From an uncultured Fusobacterium sp. (GTDB lineage: Bacteria > Fusobacteriota > Fusobacteriia > Fusobacteriales > Fusobacteriaceae), in the NCBI GenBank assembly GCA_900541465.1, contig UQJY01000002.1, positions 1 to 64,000 on the forward strand: DNA of 64,000 nt, read 5' to 3'. Below, in pieces: positions 8,585 through 18,298 of this stretch. The notes beneath the pieces are model-generated. The model ran no database searches. It was not told the origin of the DNA and saw nothing but the letters and a program-made list of their open reading frames with translations. Numbering within the stretch: position 1 is the first letter of the stretch; each line of letters opens with the position of its first letter. The translations under genes were made by a program, and so were the position numbers.

Positions 8585-10573
8585 ATGGATTTTAAACTGC
8601 ATTCAAAATTTAAACCTACAGGAGATCAGCCTGAAGCAATAGCAAAAATTTCTGATGGAATAAAAAGAGGAGTTAAAGATCAGGTTCTTCTTGGAGTAAC
8701 TGGTTCGGGAAAAACATTTACAATAGCAAATATTATTGCAGAAACAGGAAGACCGGCTCTTATTCTTGCTCCAAACAAAACTCTTGCAGCTCAGCTTTAT
8801 TCAGAATATAAAAACTTTTTTCCTGAAAATGCAGTTGAATATTTTGTCTCATACTATGATTATTATCAGCCGGAGGCATATATAAAATCTACTGACACAT
8901 ATATTGAAAAAGATTCAGCAATAAATGACGAGATAGACAGGCTTCGTTATGCAGCAACTTCAGCTATAATAAACAGACGTGATACAATTATTGTTGCTTC
9001 AGTTTCTGCAATTTACGGGTTAGGTTCTCCGGAAACTTATAAAAAAAATTCAATTCCCATAGATTTAAAAACAGGATACGACAGAGGAGAACTTATTGAA
9101 AAATTAATCGCCCTTAGATATGAAAGAAATGATATTGCTTTTGAAAGAGGAAAATTTAGAATAAAGGGAGATGTAATTGATATTTATCCATCTTCACACG
9201 AAGTCGGCTACAGACTGGAATTTTTTGGCGACGACTTAGAAGCAATTTCAGAGATAAATACAATAACAGGGCAGAAAATAAAAAAGAATGTTGAAAGAAT
9301 AATAATTCCTCCTGCTTCACATTATCTTACAGAGGAAGATGAAGTGGACAGAATTTTGGGAGAAATTAAAAATGATATGGAAATTGAAGTTGAAAACTTT
9401 AAAAAAGAGGGAAAACTTCTTGAGGCTCAAAGATTAGAACAGAGAACAACTTACGATATGGAAATGATAAAAGAGATAGGCTACTGCAAAGGGATAGAAA
9501 ATTATTCAAGATATTTGAGCGGGAAAAAACCTGGAGAAAGACCTGATACTTTGATAGATTATTTTCCAAAAGATTTCCTTATATTTATAGATGAATCTCA
9601 TATTGGTGTTTCACAGATTGGTGGAATGTATAACGGAGACAGAGCGAGAAAAACAAATCTTGTGGAAAATGGTTTCAGGCTTAAGGCTGCTCTTGACAAC
9701 AGACCTTTAAGATTTGAAGAATTTAAAAGTATAGCAAACCAGATTATTTATGTTTCAGCAACACCGGGAGATTATGAAATGGAAGTTTCCGGGGGAGAAG
9801 TTGCAGAACAATTAATAAGACCTACAGGGCTTATCGACCCGGAAATTGAAGTGAGAAAAACAGAAAATCAGGTTGATGATTTACTTCATGAAATAAGAGA
9901 AAGAGCAAAGAAAAAAGAGAGAGTATTAGTAACAACTCTTACGAAAAAAATGGCAGAAGAGCTTACAGAATATTATATAAATCTTGGTGTAAAAGTAAAA
10001 TATATGCACTCTGATATAGATACTCTGGAAAGAATTGATATAATAAGAGATTTACGTCATGGAGTTATAGATGTTCTTGTTGGAATAAATCTTTTAAGAG
10101 AGGGGCTTGATATTCCGGAAGTTTCTCTTGTGGCAATTTTAGAAGCTGACAAAGAGGGATTTTTAAGAAGCAGACGTTCTCTTATTCAGACAATAGGAAG
10201 AGCTGCAAGAAATGTAAACGGGAAAGTTATTCTTTACGGTGACATAATTACAAAATCAATGAGACAGGCAATAGATGAAACAGAAAGAAGAAGAAAAATT
10301 CAGAGAGAATACAATGCTTTCCACAACATTGACCCAAAAAGTGTTGTAAGAGAAGTTTCTGAAGAAGTATTAAATCTTGATTACGGACTTCCTCAAGAAG
10401 AGGTAAAACAAATTTCTTCAGAGAAAAAATATCACTCTAAAGAAGAGATTGAAAAAGATATTTCAAAACTTCTTAAAGAAATTAAAAAGCTTTCTGAAGA
10501 ACTTGATTTTGAAAATGCAATTAAGAAAAGAGATGAAATGCTTAAACTTAAAAATATATTGTTGGAACTTTAA
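8585..10573 (+). CDS. uvrB: Excinuclease ABC subunit B
   Basis: A 662-residue DNA helicase-like subunit that verifies damage in nucleotide excision repair and loads UvrC. Walker A GVTGSGKT (about 37-44), the damage-probing beta-hairpin segment [10 protein letters not shown], the [18 protein letters not shown] motif, helicase motifs through TIGRAARN, and a C-terminal UVR motif ([13 protein letters not shown]) are all present. The start is set at 8585, with GAGGTGA upstream and the canonical [15 protein letters not shown] beginning. xseA follows 9 bases later. Confidence 0.96.
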   Translation: MDFKLHSKFKPTGDQPEAIAKISDGIKRGVKDQVLLGVTGSGKTFTIANIIAETGRPALILAPNKTLAAQLYSEYKNFFPENAVEYFVSYYDYYQPEAYIKSTDTYIEKDSAINDEIDRLRYAATSAIINRRDTIIVASVSAIYGLGSPETYKKNSIPIDLKTGYDRGELIEKLIALRYERNDIAFERGKFRIKGDVIDIYPSSHEVGYRLEFFGDDLEAISEINTITGQKIKKNVERIIIPPASHYLTEEDEVDRILGEIKNDMEIEVENFKKEGKLLEAQRLEQRTTYDMEMIKEIGYCKGIENYSRYLSGKKPGERPDTLIDYFPKDFLIFIDESHIGVSQIGGMYNGDRARKTNLVENGFRLKAALDNRPLRFEEFKSIANQIIYVSATPGDYEMEVSGGEVAEQLIRPTGLIDPEIEVRKTENQVDDLLHEIRERAKKKERVLVTTLTKKMAEELTEYYINLGVKVKYMHSDIDTLERIDIIRDLRHGVIDVLVGINLLREGLDIPEVSLVAILEADKEGFLRSRRSLIQTIGRAARNVNGKVILYGDIITKSMRQAIDETERRRKIQREYNAFHNIDPKSVVREVSEEVLNLDYGLPQEEVKQISSEKKYHSKEEIEKDISKLLKEIKKLSEELDFENAIKKRDEMLKLKNILLEL

Positions 10574-10582
10574 AGAGGAGTT

Positions 10583-11782
10583 ATGGAAGACAGAGTATAC
10601 AGTGTAAGTGAATTTAATAAAATTGTAAAAAATTATCTGGAAGAAAATCCTGTTCTTCAGGAATTTTTCTTAAAAGGAGAACTTTCAGGTGTAAATTATT
10701 ATAGAAGCGGTCATTTGTATTTTACCTTAAAAGATAGTAAGTGTCAGGTAAAATGTGCTGCATTCAGCTATAAATATAAAAGAATTCCAGAAGATTTAAA
10801 AGAGGGAGACTCTGTAAAAATTTTTGGAGATGTGGGGTTTTATGAAAATCGTGGAGATTTTCAAATTCTTGTAAGGCACATTGAAAAAGAAGATAGGATG
10901 GGAGAGCTTTACAGAAAACTTGAAGAAGTGAAAAAATCTTTTGAGGAAAAGGGATATTTTTCTCAGCTGTATAAAAAACCTCTTCCAAAATATCCACAAA
11001 AGATAGGTGTTGTAACTTCTCTTAACGGGGCGGCTCTTCACGATATAATAAATACAGCCAGAAAAAGAATGAAAAATATTGATATTTACGTTTATCCTGC
11101 AAAAGTGCAGGGGCCGGGATCTGCAGAAGAAATAGTTCATGGTATAGAAGTTTTAGATAAAATAGATGATATAGATTTAATTATAGCTGGAAGAGGGGGA
11201 GGAAGCATTGAAGACCTTTGGGCTTTTAATGAAGAAAAAGTTGCCCTTGCTTTCTTTAACTGCAAAAAACCTATAATTTCTGCTGTAGGTCATGAAATAG
11301 ATTTTCTTCTTTCAGATTTAACAGCTGATGTAAGGGCTGCAACTCCTACACAGAGTGTGGAGATAGCAGTTCCTGTAAAAAAAGATATAGAAATTATGCT
11401 TGAAAATAAGAAAAAATATATAAAATTTTTACTTGATGGAAAAATAGAAAAAAGCAGAAAAGAGCTTAAAAATTTAGAAAATTCATATGCTTTAAAAAAT
11501 TTTTCTAAAATAATTGATAATTATAGAAATGAGATTGTTTTAAAAGAAAAAAATCTGGACAGGGCTTTTAAAATTTTCTTGGAAAGAAAAAGACAGGAAC
11601 TTATTTTAAAAACTGAAAAAGTCATAAATCTTAATCCTTTGGGAGTTCTTGCAAGAGGGTATTCTATAACTAAAAAAGATGAAAAAATTATAAAAAATTC
11701 TTCTGAAATAAAAATAGGAGATGAAATAACTACAAATTTATACAGCGGCACAATTATAAGCACTGTAAAGGAGATTAAATAA
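10583..11782 (+). CDS. xseA: Exodeoxyribonuclease VII large subunit
   Basis: A 399-residue catalytic subunit of exonuclease VII, which degrades single-stranded DNA. An OB-fold (about 1-105; LSGVNYYRSGHLYFTLKD) precedes the catalytic domain with GVVTSLNGAALHDI, AGRGGGSIEDLWAFN and SAVGHEIDFLLSDL, and a coiled-coil C-terminal region follows. The small subunit xseB is not seen nearby. Gap to uvrB is 9 bases, and the TPR gene starts 3 bases after the stop. Confidence 0.94.
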   Translation: MEDRVYSVSEFNKIVKNYLEENPVLQEFFLKGELSGVNYYRSGHLYFTLKDSKCQVKCAAFSYKYKRIPEDLKEGDSVKIFGDVGFYENRGDFQILVRHIEKEDRMGELYRKLEEVKKSFEEKGYFSQLYKKPLPKYPQKIGVVTSLNGAALHDIINTARKRMKNIDIYVYPAKVQGPGSAEEIVHGIEVLDKIDDIDLIIAGRGGGSIEDLWAFNEEKVALAFFNCKKPIISAVGHEIDFLLSDLTADVRAATPTQSVEIAVPVKKDIEIMLENKKKYIKFLLDGKIEKSRKELKNLENSYALKNFSKIIDNYRNEIVLKEKNLDRAFKIFLERKRQELILKTEKVINLNPLGVLARGYSITKKDEKIIKNSSEIKIGDEITTNLYSGTIISTVKEIK

Positions 11783-11785
11783 TTT

Positions 11786-12637
11786 ATGAAAAAAATTGTA
11801 ATGATATTTTTAATGATATCTTCGCTTTCTTTTGGGGAAGTTGAAGGAGATACATATTCTTTCCTTGGAAATTTATTTTCAGGAGGGAAGAAAACAGAAA
11901 AAAGAAAAGACAACACAGGGGAAACAGAAACAGTGTCTGCAAGCATATATTCAGCAATTCCTGTTATAGAAGGAGAAGAAATTCCTCCTTATTTGGAATT
12001 TAAATATATAGAAAAAGATACTAATATTGAAAAAACTTTTCGTGTGAATGTAACTGAAACTAAGGCAGGGGACAGAAGACCAGCTGAAATAGCAGCCCTT
12101 GAAAATGCAATAGCAGCTGAAACTGTAAGAGAAAAAGTTCCTCCTATGATGAGATATTATGAAAATGCTTTTAAAAAACATCTTGAAAATATAAGCGGGA
12201 ATTCAGAAAAAATTTATCTTCTTGGAAATCAGTATTTTATAAATAAAAAATATGAGAGAGCAAAAGATATTTTCAGCAAGAATATAGACAGCGAAGAAAA
12301 TCTTTTTGGTGCTGCTCTTACAAACAGATTTTTAGGATATGATAATACAGCTATAGATTATTACAGCGAGGTTATTGATATGAATTCTGGAATTGCAGAA
12401 GCATATCTTGGAAGAGGAATCTGCTATAGAAATACAGGAAGATACAGAGAAGCTCTTGCGGATTTTTTGAAATATAAATCAATGAGAAATACAGAAGAGG
12501 CTTATACAGCTCTTGGAAATATATATATTCTAAGAGAGGAATATGCAAAGGCAAAGCAGATTCTTACAGAGGGAAGAGTGCTTTATCCAAATTCAGAACT
12601 TATAAGCGAACTTCTTGTAAAAGCCTACGGAAATTAA
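11786..12637 (+). CDS. Exported TPR-repeat protein
   Basis: A 283-residue protein with a signal peptide (residues 1-17, likely cleavage after SLSFG). A low-complexity charged stretch (about 35-55) is followed by TPR-type helical repeats (about 145-275), for example AEAYLGRGICYRNTGRYREA and TALGNIYILREEYAKAKQ. It is likely periplasmic and would act as a protein-contact scaffold; no enzymatic motif is visible. It is embedded between xseA and dprA with short gaps, so it is co-transcribed with DNA-handling genes, though a functional link is not evident. Confidence 0.75.
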   Translation: MKKIVMIFLMISSLSFGEVEGDTYSFLGNLFSGGKKTEKRKDNTGETETVSASIYSAIPVIEGEEIPPYLEFKYIEKDTNIEKTFRVNVTETKAGDRRPAEIAALENAIAAETVREKVPPMMRYYENAFKKHLENISGNSEKIYLLGNQYFINKKYERAKDIFSKNIDSEENLFGAALTNRFLGYDNTAIDYYSEVIDMNSGIAEAYLGRGICYRNTGRYREALADFLKYKSMRNTEEAYTALGNIYILREEYAKAKQILTEGRVLYPNSELISELLVKAYGN

Positions 12638-12656
12638 TTTATTTTGGAGGGATTTT

Positions 12657-13727
12657 ATGGAATGGTATAGACTTAAAATGGCTGGAATAAAAGACAGTGT
12701 AATAATAAAACTTATGAAAGAGTTTGACAGTTATCAAGAAATTTTTATGCTGGACAGAGATAAATTTAAACAATATTTTAAGTTTGCAGATGAGGTAATA
12801 AATTCCATATATGATTCCAGAAACAGGGATTTTTCAAAAGAGGAAGAAAAATTAAAAAATCTTGGAATAAAAGTTATTTCTATAGTAGATGATGAATACC
12901 CTGTATTTTTAAAAAATATTTCAAGTCCTCCGCTATTTTTACATTACAGAGGGGATATTTCTCTTGCAGATTCTGAAAAAATAATAGGGGTTGTAGGAAC
13001 AAGACGGGCAACTGTTTACGGAAGAAATGCCTGTGAAAAAATTGTTGATGACCTTGTAGATGGAGATGTTGTCACAGTAAGCGGGCTTGCTTCAGGAATA
13101 GATACGGTCTGCCATAAGAGAACTCTTCAAAAAGGCGGAAAAACAATAGCTGTTGTTGGTTCTGGATTAGATGTTGTGTATCCTGCTGAAAACAGAAAAT
13201 ATTGGCAGGAGATAGGAGAAAAAGGGCTTATAATTTCAGAATTTCCTTTAGGAACTCCCCCTAATAATTTTAATTTTCCAATGAGAAACAGAATAATTGC
13301 AGGTCTTTCAAAGGGAGTTGCAGTGATAGAAAGCAAGGAAAAAGGCGGAAGCCTTATAACAGCTTATCTTGCTCTTGAAGAGGGACGTGATGTTTTTGCT
13401 GTTCCCGGAGATATTTTTTCACCTGTTTCAGCAGGAACAAATGAACTTATAAAAAAATCTGAAGCCAAACTTATAACTTCCGGAAAAGATATTTTAGAAG
13501 AGTTCGGCTGGAATATTTCACAAAAAAGCGAAGCAGATTTTTTAGATATTTCTATGAATGAAATGGAAAGAAAGGTTTATGAAATTTTATCAACAGAAAA
13601 AAATCTTGATGAAATTATTGCAGAGAGCGGGATAAAAGCTGGAAATCTTCTTGCACTTCTTATGGAAATGGAGATTAAGGGAATTGTTTCCAGTGTTTCC
13701 GGAGGAAAATATAGAAGAAAAAAGTAA
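12657..13727 (+). CDS. dprA: DNA-processing protein A
   Basis: A 356-residue protein that binds incoming single-stranded DNA and loads RecA during transformation. An N-terminal helical region (about 1-70) precedes the Rossmann-like core with GVVGTRRATVYGR, VSGLASGIDTVCHKRTL, VVGSGLDVVYPAEN and AVPGDIFSPVSAGTNELI. A C-terminal winged-helix (DprA_WH, about 300-352) closes it. GGAGG precedes the ATG. DprA is widespread even in species not known to transform, so it is only suggestive of competence. Confidence 0.94.
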   Translation: MEWYRLKMAGIKDSVIIKLMKEFDSYQEIFMLDRDKFKQYFKFADEVINSIYDSRNRDFSKEEEKLKNLGIKVISIVDDEYPVFLKNISSPPLFLHYRGDISLADSEKIIGVVGTRRATVYGRNACEKIVDDLVDGDVVTVSGLASGIDTVCHKRTLQKGGKTIAVVGSGLDVVYPAENRKYWQEIGEKGLIISEFPLGTPPNNFNFPMRNRIIAGLSKGVAVIESKEKGGSLITAYLALEEGRDVFAVPGDIFSPVSAGTNELIKKSEAKLITSGKDILEEFGWNISQKSEADFLDISMNEMERKVYEILSTEKNLDEIIAESGIKAGNLLALLMEMEIKGIVSSVSGGKYRRKK

Positions 13728-13744
13728 GAAAAAAGTAAAGAGTA

Positions 13745-13773
13745 TTGATTTTTTAATGTTCTTCTACTATAAT
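13745..13773 (+). promoter_or_regulatory. Sigma-A promoter for topA
   Basis: TTGATT (13745-13750), 17-base spacer, TATAAT (13768-13773), about 60 bases before topA. Confidence 0.8.
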
Positions 13774-13833
13774 GAAACAAGAAACTACATTAATATATGA
13801 TAAATATAATAAATTTTGGAAAGGGATAGAGTA

Positions 13834-16143
13834 ATGGCAAGAAAAAAATCACCAAAGAAAAACTTAGTAATAGTTGAGTCCCCGGCTAAAGCAAAAACAA
13901 TAGAAAAGATATTAGGGAGCAATTTTAATGTAACAGCTTCCTTCGGGCATATAAGAGATTTACCTAAAAGCACTCTTGGCGTTGATGTTGAAAATGGATT
14001 TAAACCAAATTATTCAACAATAAGAGGAAAAGGAGAAATAACAAAAGCTCTTAAAGAGCTTGCAAAAAAATCAGATAAAATATATCTTGCTTCCGACCCG
14101 GATAGAGAGGGAGAAGCAATAGCATGGCATATAGCTCACACTTTAAAACTTGATGAAAATGAAAATAACAGAATTGAATTTAACGAAATAACTTCATCAG
14201 CTATAAGGGAAGCTATAAAACACCCAAGAAAAATAGATACAAATAAAGTTAATGCACAGCAGGCAAGAAGAATTCTTGACAGACTTGTGGGATATGGAAT
14301 AAGTCCTCTTTTATGGAAAACAATTTCAGCTAACACAAGTGCAGGAAGAGTTCAGTCAGTGGCACTAAAACTTATCTGCGACCTTGAAGACACAATTAAA
14401 AATTTTATTCCTGAAAAATTCTGGGATATAAAAGGAAAATTTAATGATAAACTTGAGCTTGTTCTTTATAAAATTGACGAGCAGAAAATAGATAAAGTAA
14501 AAGATGAAGAACTTGTAAAAAGAGTAAAAAATCTTGAAAAAGAAAATTTCTCTGTGGAAAGTGCAAAGGTAAATAAAAAAGTAAAAAATCCCCCTCTGCC
14601 TTTAAAAACAAGTACACTTCAGCAGCTTGCTTCATCTTATTTAGGATTCAGTGCCTCAAAAACAATGAGGGTTGCACAGGGGCTTTATGAGGGAATAAAT
14701 ATAGACGGCACTCATAAAGGGCTTATAACTTACATGAGAACTGACTCTACAAGAATATCTGAAGAGGCAAAAGAATCTGCAAAAGATTATATTCTTAAAA
14801 ATTTTGGAAAAGAATATTTAGGAAAAGATGCTCCTAAAAAATCTGAAAAGAAACAGGAAAATGTTCAAGATGCCCATGAGGGTGTAAGACCTACTGATAT
14901 AAATTATGAGCCTAAAAATTTATCAAAATATCTTGATAAAGACCAGATGAAACTTTATACTCTTATCTGGGAAAGATTTTTGATTTCTCAGCTTGCACCA
15001 ATGAAATATGATCAGTTTGAACTTATCTGTGAAAAAGAAAAAGTGAAGTTCAGAGGAGTTTTAAATAAAATAACTTTTGACGGATATTATAAAATCTTTA
15101 AAGATGAAGACGAAATTCCTTTAGGAGATTTCCCAGATATAAAAGCCGGAGACAGCATGAAACTGTCTAAGCTTTTAATCAAAGAGGATTATACAAAACC
15201 TCCTGCAAGACTTACAGAGTCATCTCTTATTAAAAAACTTGAAGCTGACGGAATAGGAAGACCTTCAACTTATGCAACAATAATAGATACTCTAAAAAAA
15301 AGAGAGTATGTATCGCTTAAAGGGAAAAGTTTTGTTCCCACAGAGCTTGGTTATGAAGTTAAGTATGTTTTAAACGAGCATTTCCCAGATATAATGAATG
15401 AGAAATTTACTGCTGACCTTGAGAATAAACTTGATGAAATAGCAGAGGGAAAAGAAAACTGGCAGAAAATTCTTGAAAAATTCTACAAAGGGCTTTCTAA
15501 AAATATAGATAAATATAAGACAGAAGTAGAAAAAGATGAAAATAAAATAATCGTTTCTGATGTTGAATGTCCTTGCGGAAGCGGATATATGATTTTAAAA
15601 AATGGAAGATTTGGAAGATATCTTGCCTGCCCTGATGAAAACTGCAAAGAGAAATATTCTCTTAAAGGTGTAGAAATTCCAATGGAAGATATTCAAGCTG
15701 GAAAAATTCATGTTAAAGATATTCTGAAAGAAAAAATGGAAGCTAAAAGAGGAAAGACAACAGATATAAAAACAGAATCCGGTGCAGTTATGCTTCTTAA
15801 ATTTGGAAGATTTGGAAGTTATCTTGAAAGTGAAAATTATGCAGATGATAATATAAGAGAACCGCTTCCATCTGAAATAAGAAAACTTCTTGCTCAAGGA
15901 GCTGTAGAGGAAAAAGACGGAGTTGTTCTTTTAAATGAAAAAATAAAAGCTGTAAAAGATGAAGAAGCAAGAATTCTTTCAAAAGCCGGAGTATGTGAAA
16001 AATGTGGAAAACCATTTAAGGTTGGAAGAGGAAGATGGGGGAAATTCCTTGCATGTACAGGATACCCGGAATGCAGAAATATTAAAAAAATTGATGCAGA
16101 GGGAAATATAGTCGAGCCGAAAACAAAAGAAAAAAAGAAATAA
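13834..16143 (+). CDS. topA: DNA topoisomerase I
   Basis: A 769-residue type IA topoisomerase that relaxes negative supercoils. The Toprim domain begins at LVIVESPAKAKTIEKIL and includes SDPDREGEAIAWH; the active-site tyrosine lies in TYMRTDSTR near residue 300. The C terminus has topoisomerase zinc-ribbon-type modules, two with Cys sets (CPCGSGYMILKNGRFGRY, CEKCGKPFKVGRG) and one that has lost its cysteines (LKFGRFGSYLE). A TTG at 13816 is in frame, but the ATG at 13834 matches the conserved start and is preceded by GGAAAGGGAT. Transcribed from its own promoter. Confidence 0.96.
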   Translation: MARKKSPKKNLVIVESPAKAKTIEKILGSNFNVTASFGHIRDLPKSTLGVDVENGFKPNYSTIRGKGEITKALKELAKKSDKIYLASDPDREGEAIAWHIAHTLKLDENENNRIEFNEITSSAIREAIKHPRKIDTNKVNAQQARRILDRLVGYGISPLLWKTISANTSAGRVQSVALKLICDLEDTIKNFIPEKFWDIKGKFNDKLELVLYKIDEQKIDKVKDEELVKRVKNLEKENFSVESAKVNKKVKNPPLPLKTSTLQQLASSYLGFSASKTMRVAQGLYEGINIDGTHKGLITYMRTDSTRISEEAKESAKDYILKNFGKEYLGKDAPKKSEKKQENVQDAHEGVRPTDINYEPKNLSKYLDKDQMKLYTLIWERFLISQLAPMKYDQFELICEKEKVKFRGVLNKITFDGYYKIFKDEDEIPLGDFPDIKAGDSMKLSKLLIKEDYTKPPARLTESSLIKKLEADGIGRPSTYATIIDTLKKREYVSLKGKSFVPTELGYEVKYVLNEHFPDIMNEKFTADLENKLDEIAEGKENWQKILEKFYKGLSKNIDKYKTEVEKDENKIIVSDVECPCGSGYMILKNGRFGRYLACPDENCKEKYSLKGVEIPMEDIQAGKIHVKDILKEKMEAKRGKTTDIKTESGAVMLLKFGRFGSYLESENYADDNIREPLPSEIRKLLAQGAVEEKDGVVLLNEKIKAVKDEEARILSKAGVCEKCGKPFKVGRGRWGKFLACTGYPECRNIKKIDAEGNIVEPKTKEKKK

Positions 16144-16347
16144 AAAGTTTTTAATTGGATATATAAAAGATACATTGGTTTAATATAATGTTTACATAAA
16201 GGAAAGATCAATAAACTTTCTGAAAAATTACCATATTATCAAAATATTTATGAATGAGATTTTGTTTTTATATCTCTCCCTTACAAATATAAAAGCAAAG
16301 TTTATATTCATAAGTACAACCATCAATTAAATGCCTAAACCCAAAAT

Positions 16348-16375
16348 AAAGGAGATGATACCCGTCATCTCCTTT
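16348..16375. terminator. Hairpin terminator between topA and the MBL gene
   Basis: AAAGGAGATGA (16348-16358) pairs with TCATCTCCTTT (16365-16375). On the minus strand it is followed by TTTATTTT and lies just after the MBL stop; on the plus strand it could end topA. The 16144-16347 stretch holds nothing else recognised. Confidence 0.75.
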
Positions 16376-16385
16376 TCCCTTTATT

Positions 16386-17207
16386 TTAAAAAGTATAAAT
16401 TTCTCCATCTTCAGGAATAAGAATTTTATCTTCAATTCCTTTTTCTGCTAATTTTTTGTGCATTATTTTTCTTGTTATATTTCCATGTGCCACATTATCT
16501 AAATGGGATACAATTATTTTGGCACTTGGTATTAGTCTGTAAATATCTTCCACTGCTTTATCGTCCATAATCAAATGTCCAAAAGTAGTAAGTTCAGCAT
16601 CAGCACCATTGATAACTATTACATCAGGATTAAAAATTTTTATTGCATTTTCTACTTCTTTGCACATAATAGTGTCTCCACTGAAATATATAGTAGGTTT
16701 ATCTTGTGATTGAAAAACAACTCCGCAAGATTTTCCACAAGGAACTAAAGAGCCATGTATTCCATCTATTTTAGTAAGTTTTATGCCGTCTCTTATGTTT
16801 CCGTTGTACTGCAATATTTCTATTTCTTTAAAACCTAAATTTTTAATAAAATTATAATCCTCTTCATTTTGAACAAAAATAGGAATATTTCTGTCCAAAA
16901 CTTCATTATAATGATTTAAGTCAAAATGGTCAGGATGAACATGAGTAAGTATATAGTAGTCAACATCTTTTAAAATTTCATCAACAGAAAAAGGAAGCTC
17001 ACACATAGGCATAAAAACATCTGCTTTTTCTGAATTTACAGGAGCAAAACCTACATTTAAAGAATTGAAACTGCCCATAGCCTCTTTTGGTGCCAGCCAA
17101 GGGTCAATAAGAAAAATTTTTCCATTGTAACTTACTTTTACAGTTGCATTACGTATCTGCTGTATTTGAATTTCTGATGTAGATTTAAGTATTTTTTCTG
17201 AATTCAT
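16386..17207 (-). CDS. UlaG-like MBL-fold metal-dependent hydrolase
   Basis: A 273-residue protein of the metallo-beta-lactamase fold. The metal motif THVHPDHFD has H89, H91, D93 and H94; later ligands are likely in SGDTIMC and VSHLDN. The form resembles UlaG-like lactonases/hydrolases rather than true beta-lactamases, and no signal peptide is present. It is divergent from a TetR regulator, suggesting that the regulator controls it. The substrate is unknown. Confidence 0.8.
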   Translation of the reverse strand: MNSEKILKSTSEIQIQQIRNATVKVSYNGKIFLIDPWLAPKEAMGSFNSLNVGFAPVNSEKADVFMPMCELPFSVDEILKDVDYYILTHVHPDHFDLNHYNEVLDRNIPIFVQNEEDYNFIKNLGFKEIEILQYNGNIRDGIKLTKIDGIHGSLVPCGKSCGVVFQSQDKPTIYFSGDTIMCKEVENAIKIFNPDVIVINGADAELTTFGHLIMDDKAVEDIYRLIPSAKIIVSHLDNVAHGNITRKIMHKKLAEKGIEDKILIPEDGEIYTF

Positions 17208-17254
17208 ATAAAACCTCCATATATTTTATAAAAAATAAACAGCTTATTTTTTTA

Positions 17255-17306
17255 TTGACACACTGTTAATAAAATTATTATAATATTTATCATACTTGAC
17301 AGACAA
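17255..17306. promoter_or_regulatory. Divergent promoter region with possible TetR operators
   Basis: Between the MBL and TetR genes lie TTGACA-CAC-TGTTAA (17255-17269, one-mismatch palindrome) and TTGACAGACAA (17296-17306, a partly symmetric site). A TATAAT for the minus-strand gene falls between them, paired with a TTGTCT 18 bases upstream. The two sites flank the promoter as repressor operators would. Not demonstrated. Confidence 0.4.
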
Positions 17307-17371
17307 TTACACTTTTTATTGATTTAAATTTTTATTTACAAATTTAAAAATATGTAAAGGATTTTAAAATA

Positions 17372-17938
17372 ATGAAAGAAAGAAAAGAAGACAGAAGAAG
17401 CAAATATACCCGCATGATAATTAAAGATACTTTTTTAGAATTACTAAAAGAGAAAAATTATGAAAAAATAAATGTTTCTCAGATTTGTAAAAATGCAGAA
17501 ATCACCAGAACAACTTTTTATTTACATTACAGCAACTTGGATGAAGTATTTTTTGAAACTTTAGATGAAGCATTAGAAATATCTAAAAATTCTGTAAAAC
17601 TTGAAGAAAATAAGCAGATAGATATTTTTACAGATACCTCTTTTATTCCACTATGTCAAAGGACAGCGGTAAACCCTAAATACAATGTTTTATTTTTAGA
17701 TTCAATTCTTTCAGATTATATTGCCAATAAGCTGTTTCATTGTGAAAAAGATTTTAGGGTAAAACAATTACAGGAAAAATTTGGATTAACAGAATTTGAG
17801 GCAGAAAAAATTTATCGTTTTGTATTTTTTGGAAGTTTTGCTGTAAATAAATCATTAGGGTGGGAAAAAAATGAGGAGTGGGATAAAATTCAAAATTTAA
17901 TAAGAGAATTTATAAAAAACGGAATTTCAAAAAAATAA
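17372..17938 (+). CDS. TetR/AcrR-family transcriptional regulator
   Basis: A 188-residue regulator. The N-terminal helix-turn-helix (about 10-60) contains TRMIIKDTFLELLKEKNYEK and ITRTTFYLHYSNLDE, the usual TetR recognition-helix pattern. The C-terminal ligand domain is not family-specific. Its divergent position suggests control of the MBL hydrolase and of itself. The inducer is unknown. Confidence 0.87.
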   Translation: MKERKEDRRSKYTRMIIKDTFLELLKEKNYEKINVSQICKNAEITRTTFYLHYSNLDEVFFETLDEALEISKNSVKLEENKQIDIFTDTSFIPLCQRTAVNPKYNVLFLDSILSDYIANKLFHCEKDFRVKQLQEKFGLTEFEAEKIYRFVFFGSFAVNKSLGWEKNEEWDKIQNLIREFIKNGISKK

Positions 17939-17940
17939 TT

Positions 17941-17977
17941 ATGGGGCTGTGTCATCACAACCCCATTAATTTTTATT
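17941..17977. terminator. Bidirectional terminator
   Basis: ATGGGGCTGTG pairs with CACAACCCCAT (one mismatch, 17941-17966), followed by T-rich sequence. It separates the convergent TetR and DUF1858 genes. Confidence 0.75.
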
Positions 17978-17989
17978 TTAAATTTAAAA

Positions 17990-18202
17990 CTATTTTGCTG
18001 CTTTTTCTTGTTCTTCAATAAGCATATTGATTTCAGCTATAATTGCATCTGGATTTAATCCGTGAGCTGCAAGTCCTTCTCCCAGACTTTCTCCTGAAGC
18101 TACCATACAACCGATACATCCTAATCCGTATTTTCTGAAAACCATTCCAATTACTGGATATTTTCTTGCTGCTTCTAAAATGTTGCTGTCTTTAGTTACC
18201 AT
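17990..18202 (-). CDS. DUF1858 redox-disulfide domain protein
   Basis: A 70-residue protein made almost entirely of a DUF1858 domain: a helix, then KYGLGCIGCMVA with a CxxC pair, then a second amphipathic helix. The domain is named for its association with hybrid-cluster proteins and a proposed redox disulfide. It lies alone with its own ribosome site. Role here unknown; thiol/disulfide chemistry in anaerobic redox metabolism is the reasonable inference. Confidence 0.83.
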   Translation of the reverse strand: MVTKDSNILEAARKYPVIGMVFRKYGLGCIGCMVASGESLGEGLAAHGLNPDAIIAEINMLIEEQEKAAK

Positions 18203-18298
18203 CTATAATCACTCCTTAAAATATTAATTTTATATTCTGTACCTTTAGTATATAAAACTTTTTTATGTTTGTCAATTATTTATCTTTTTAATAAGAAA

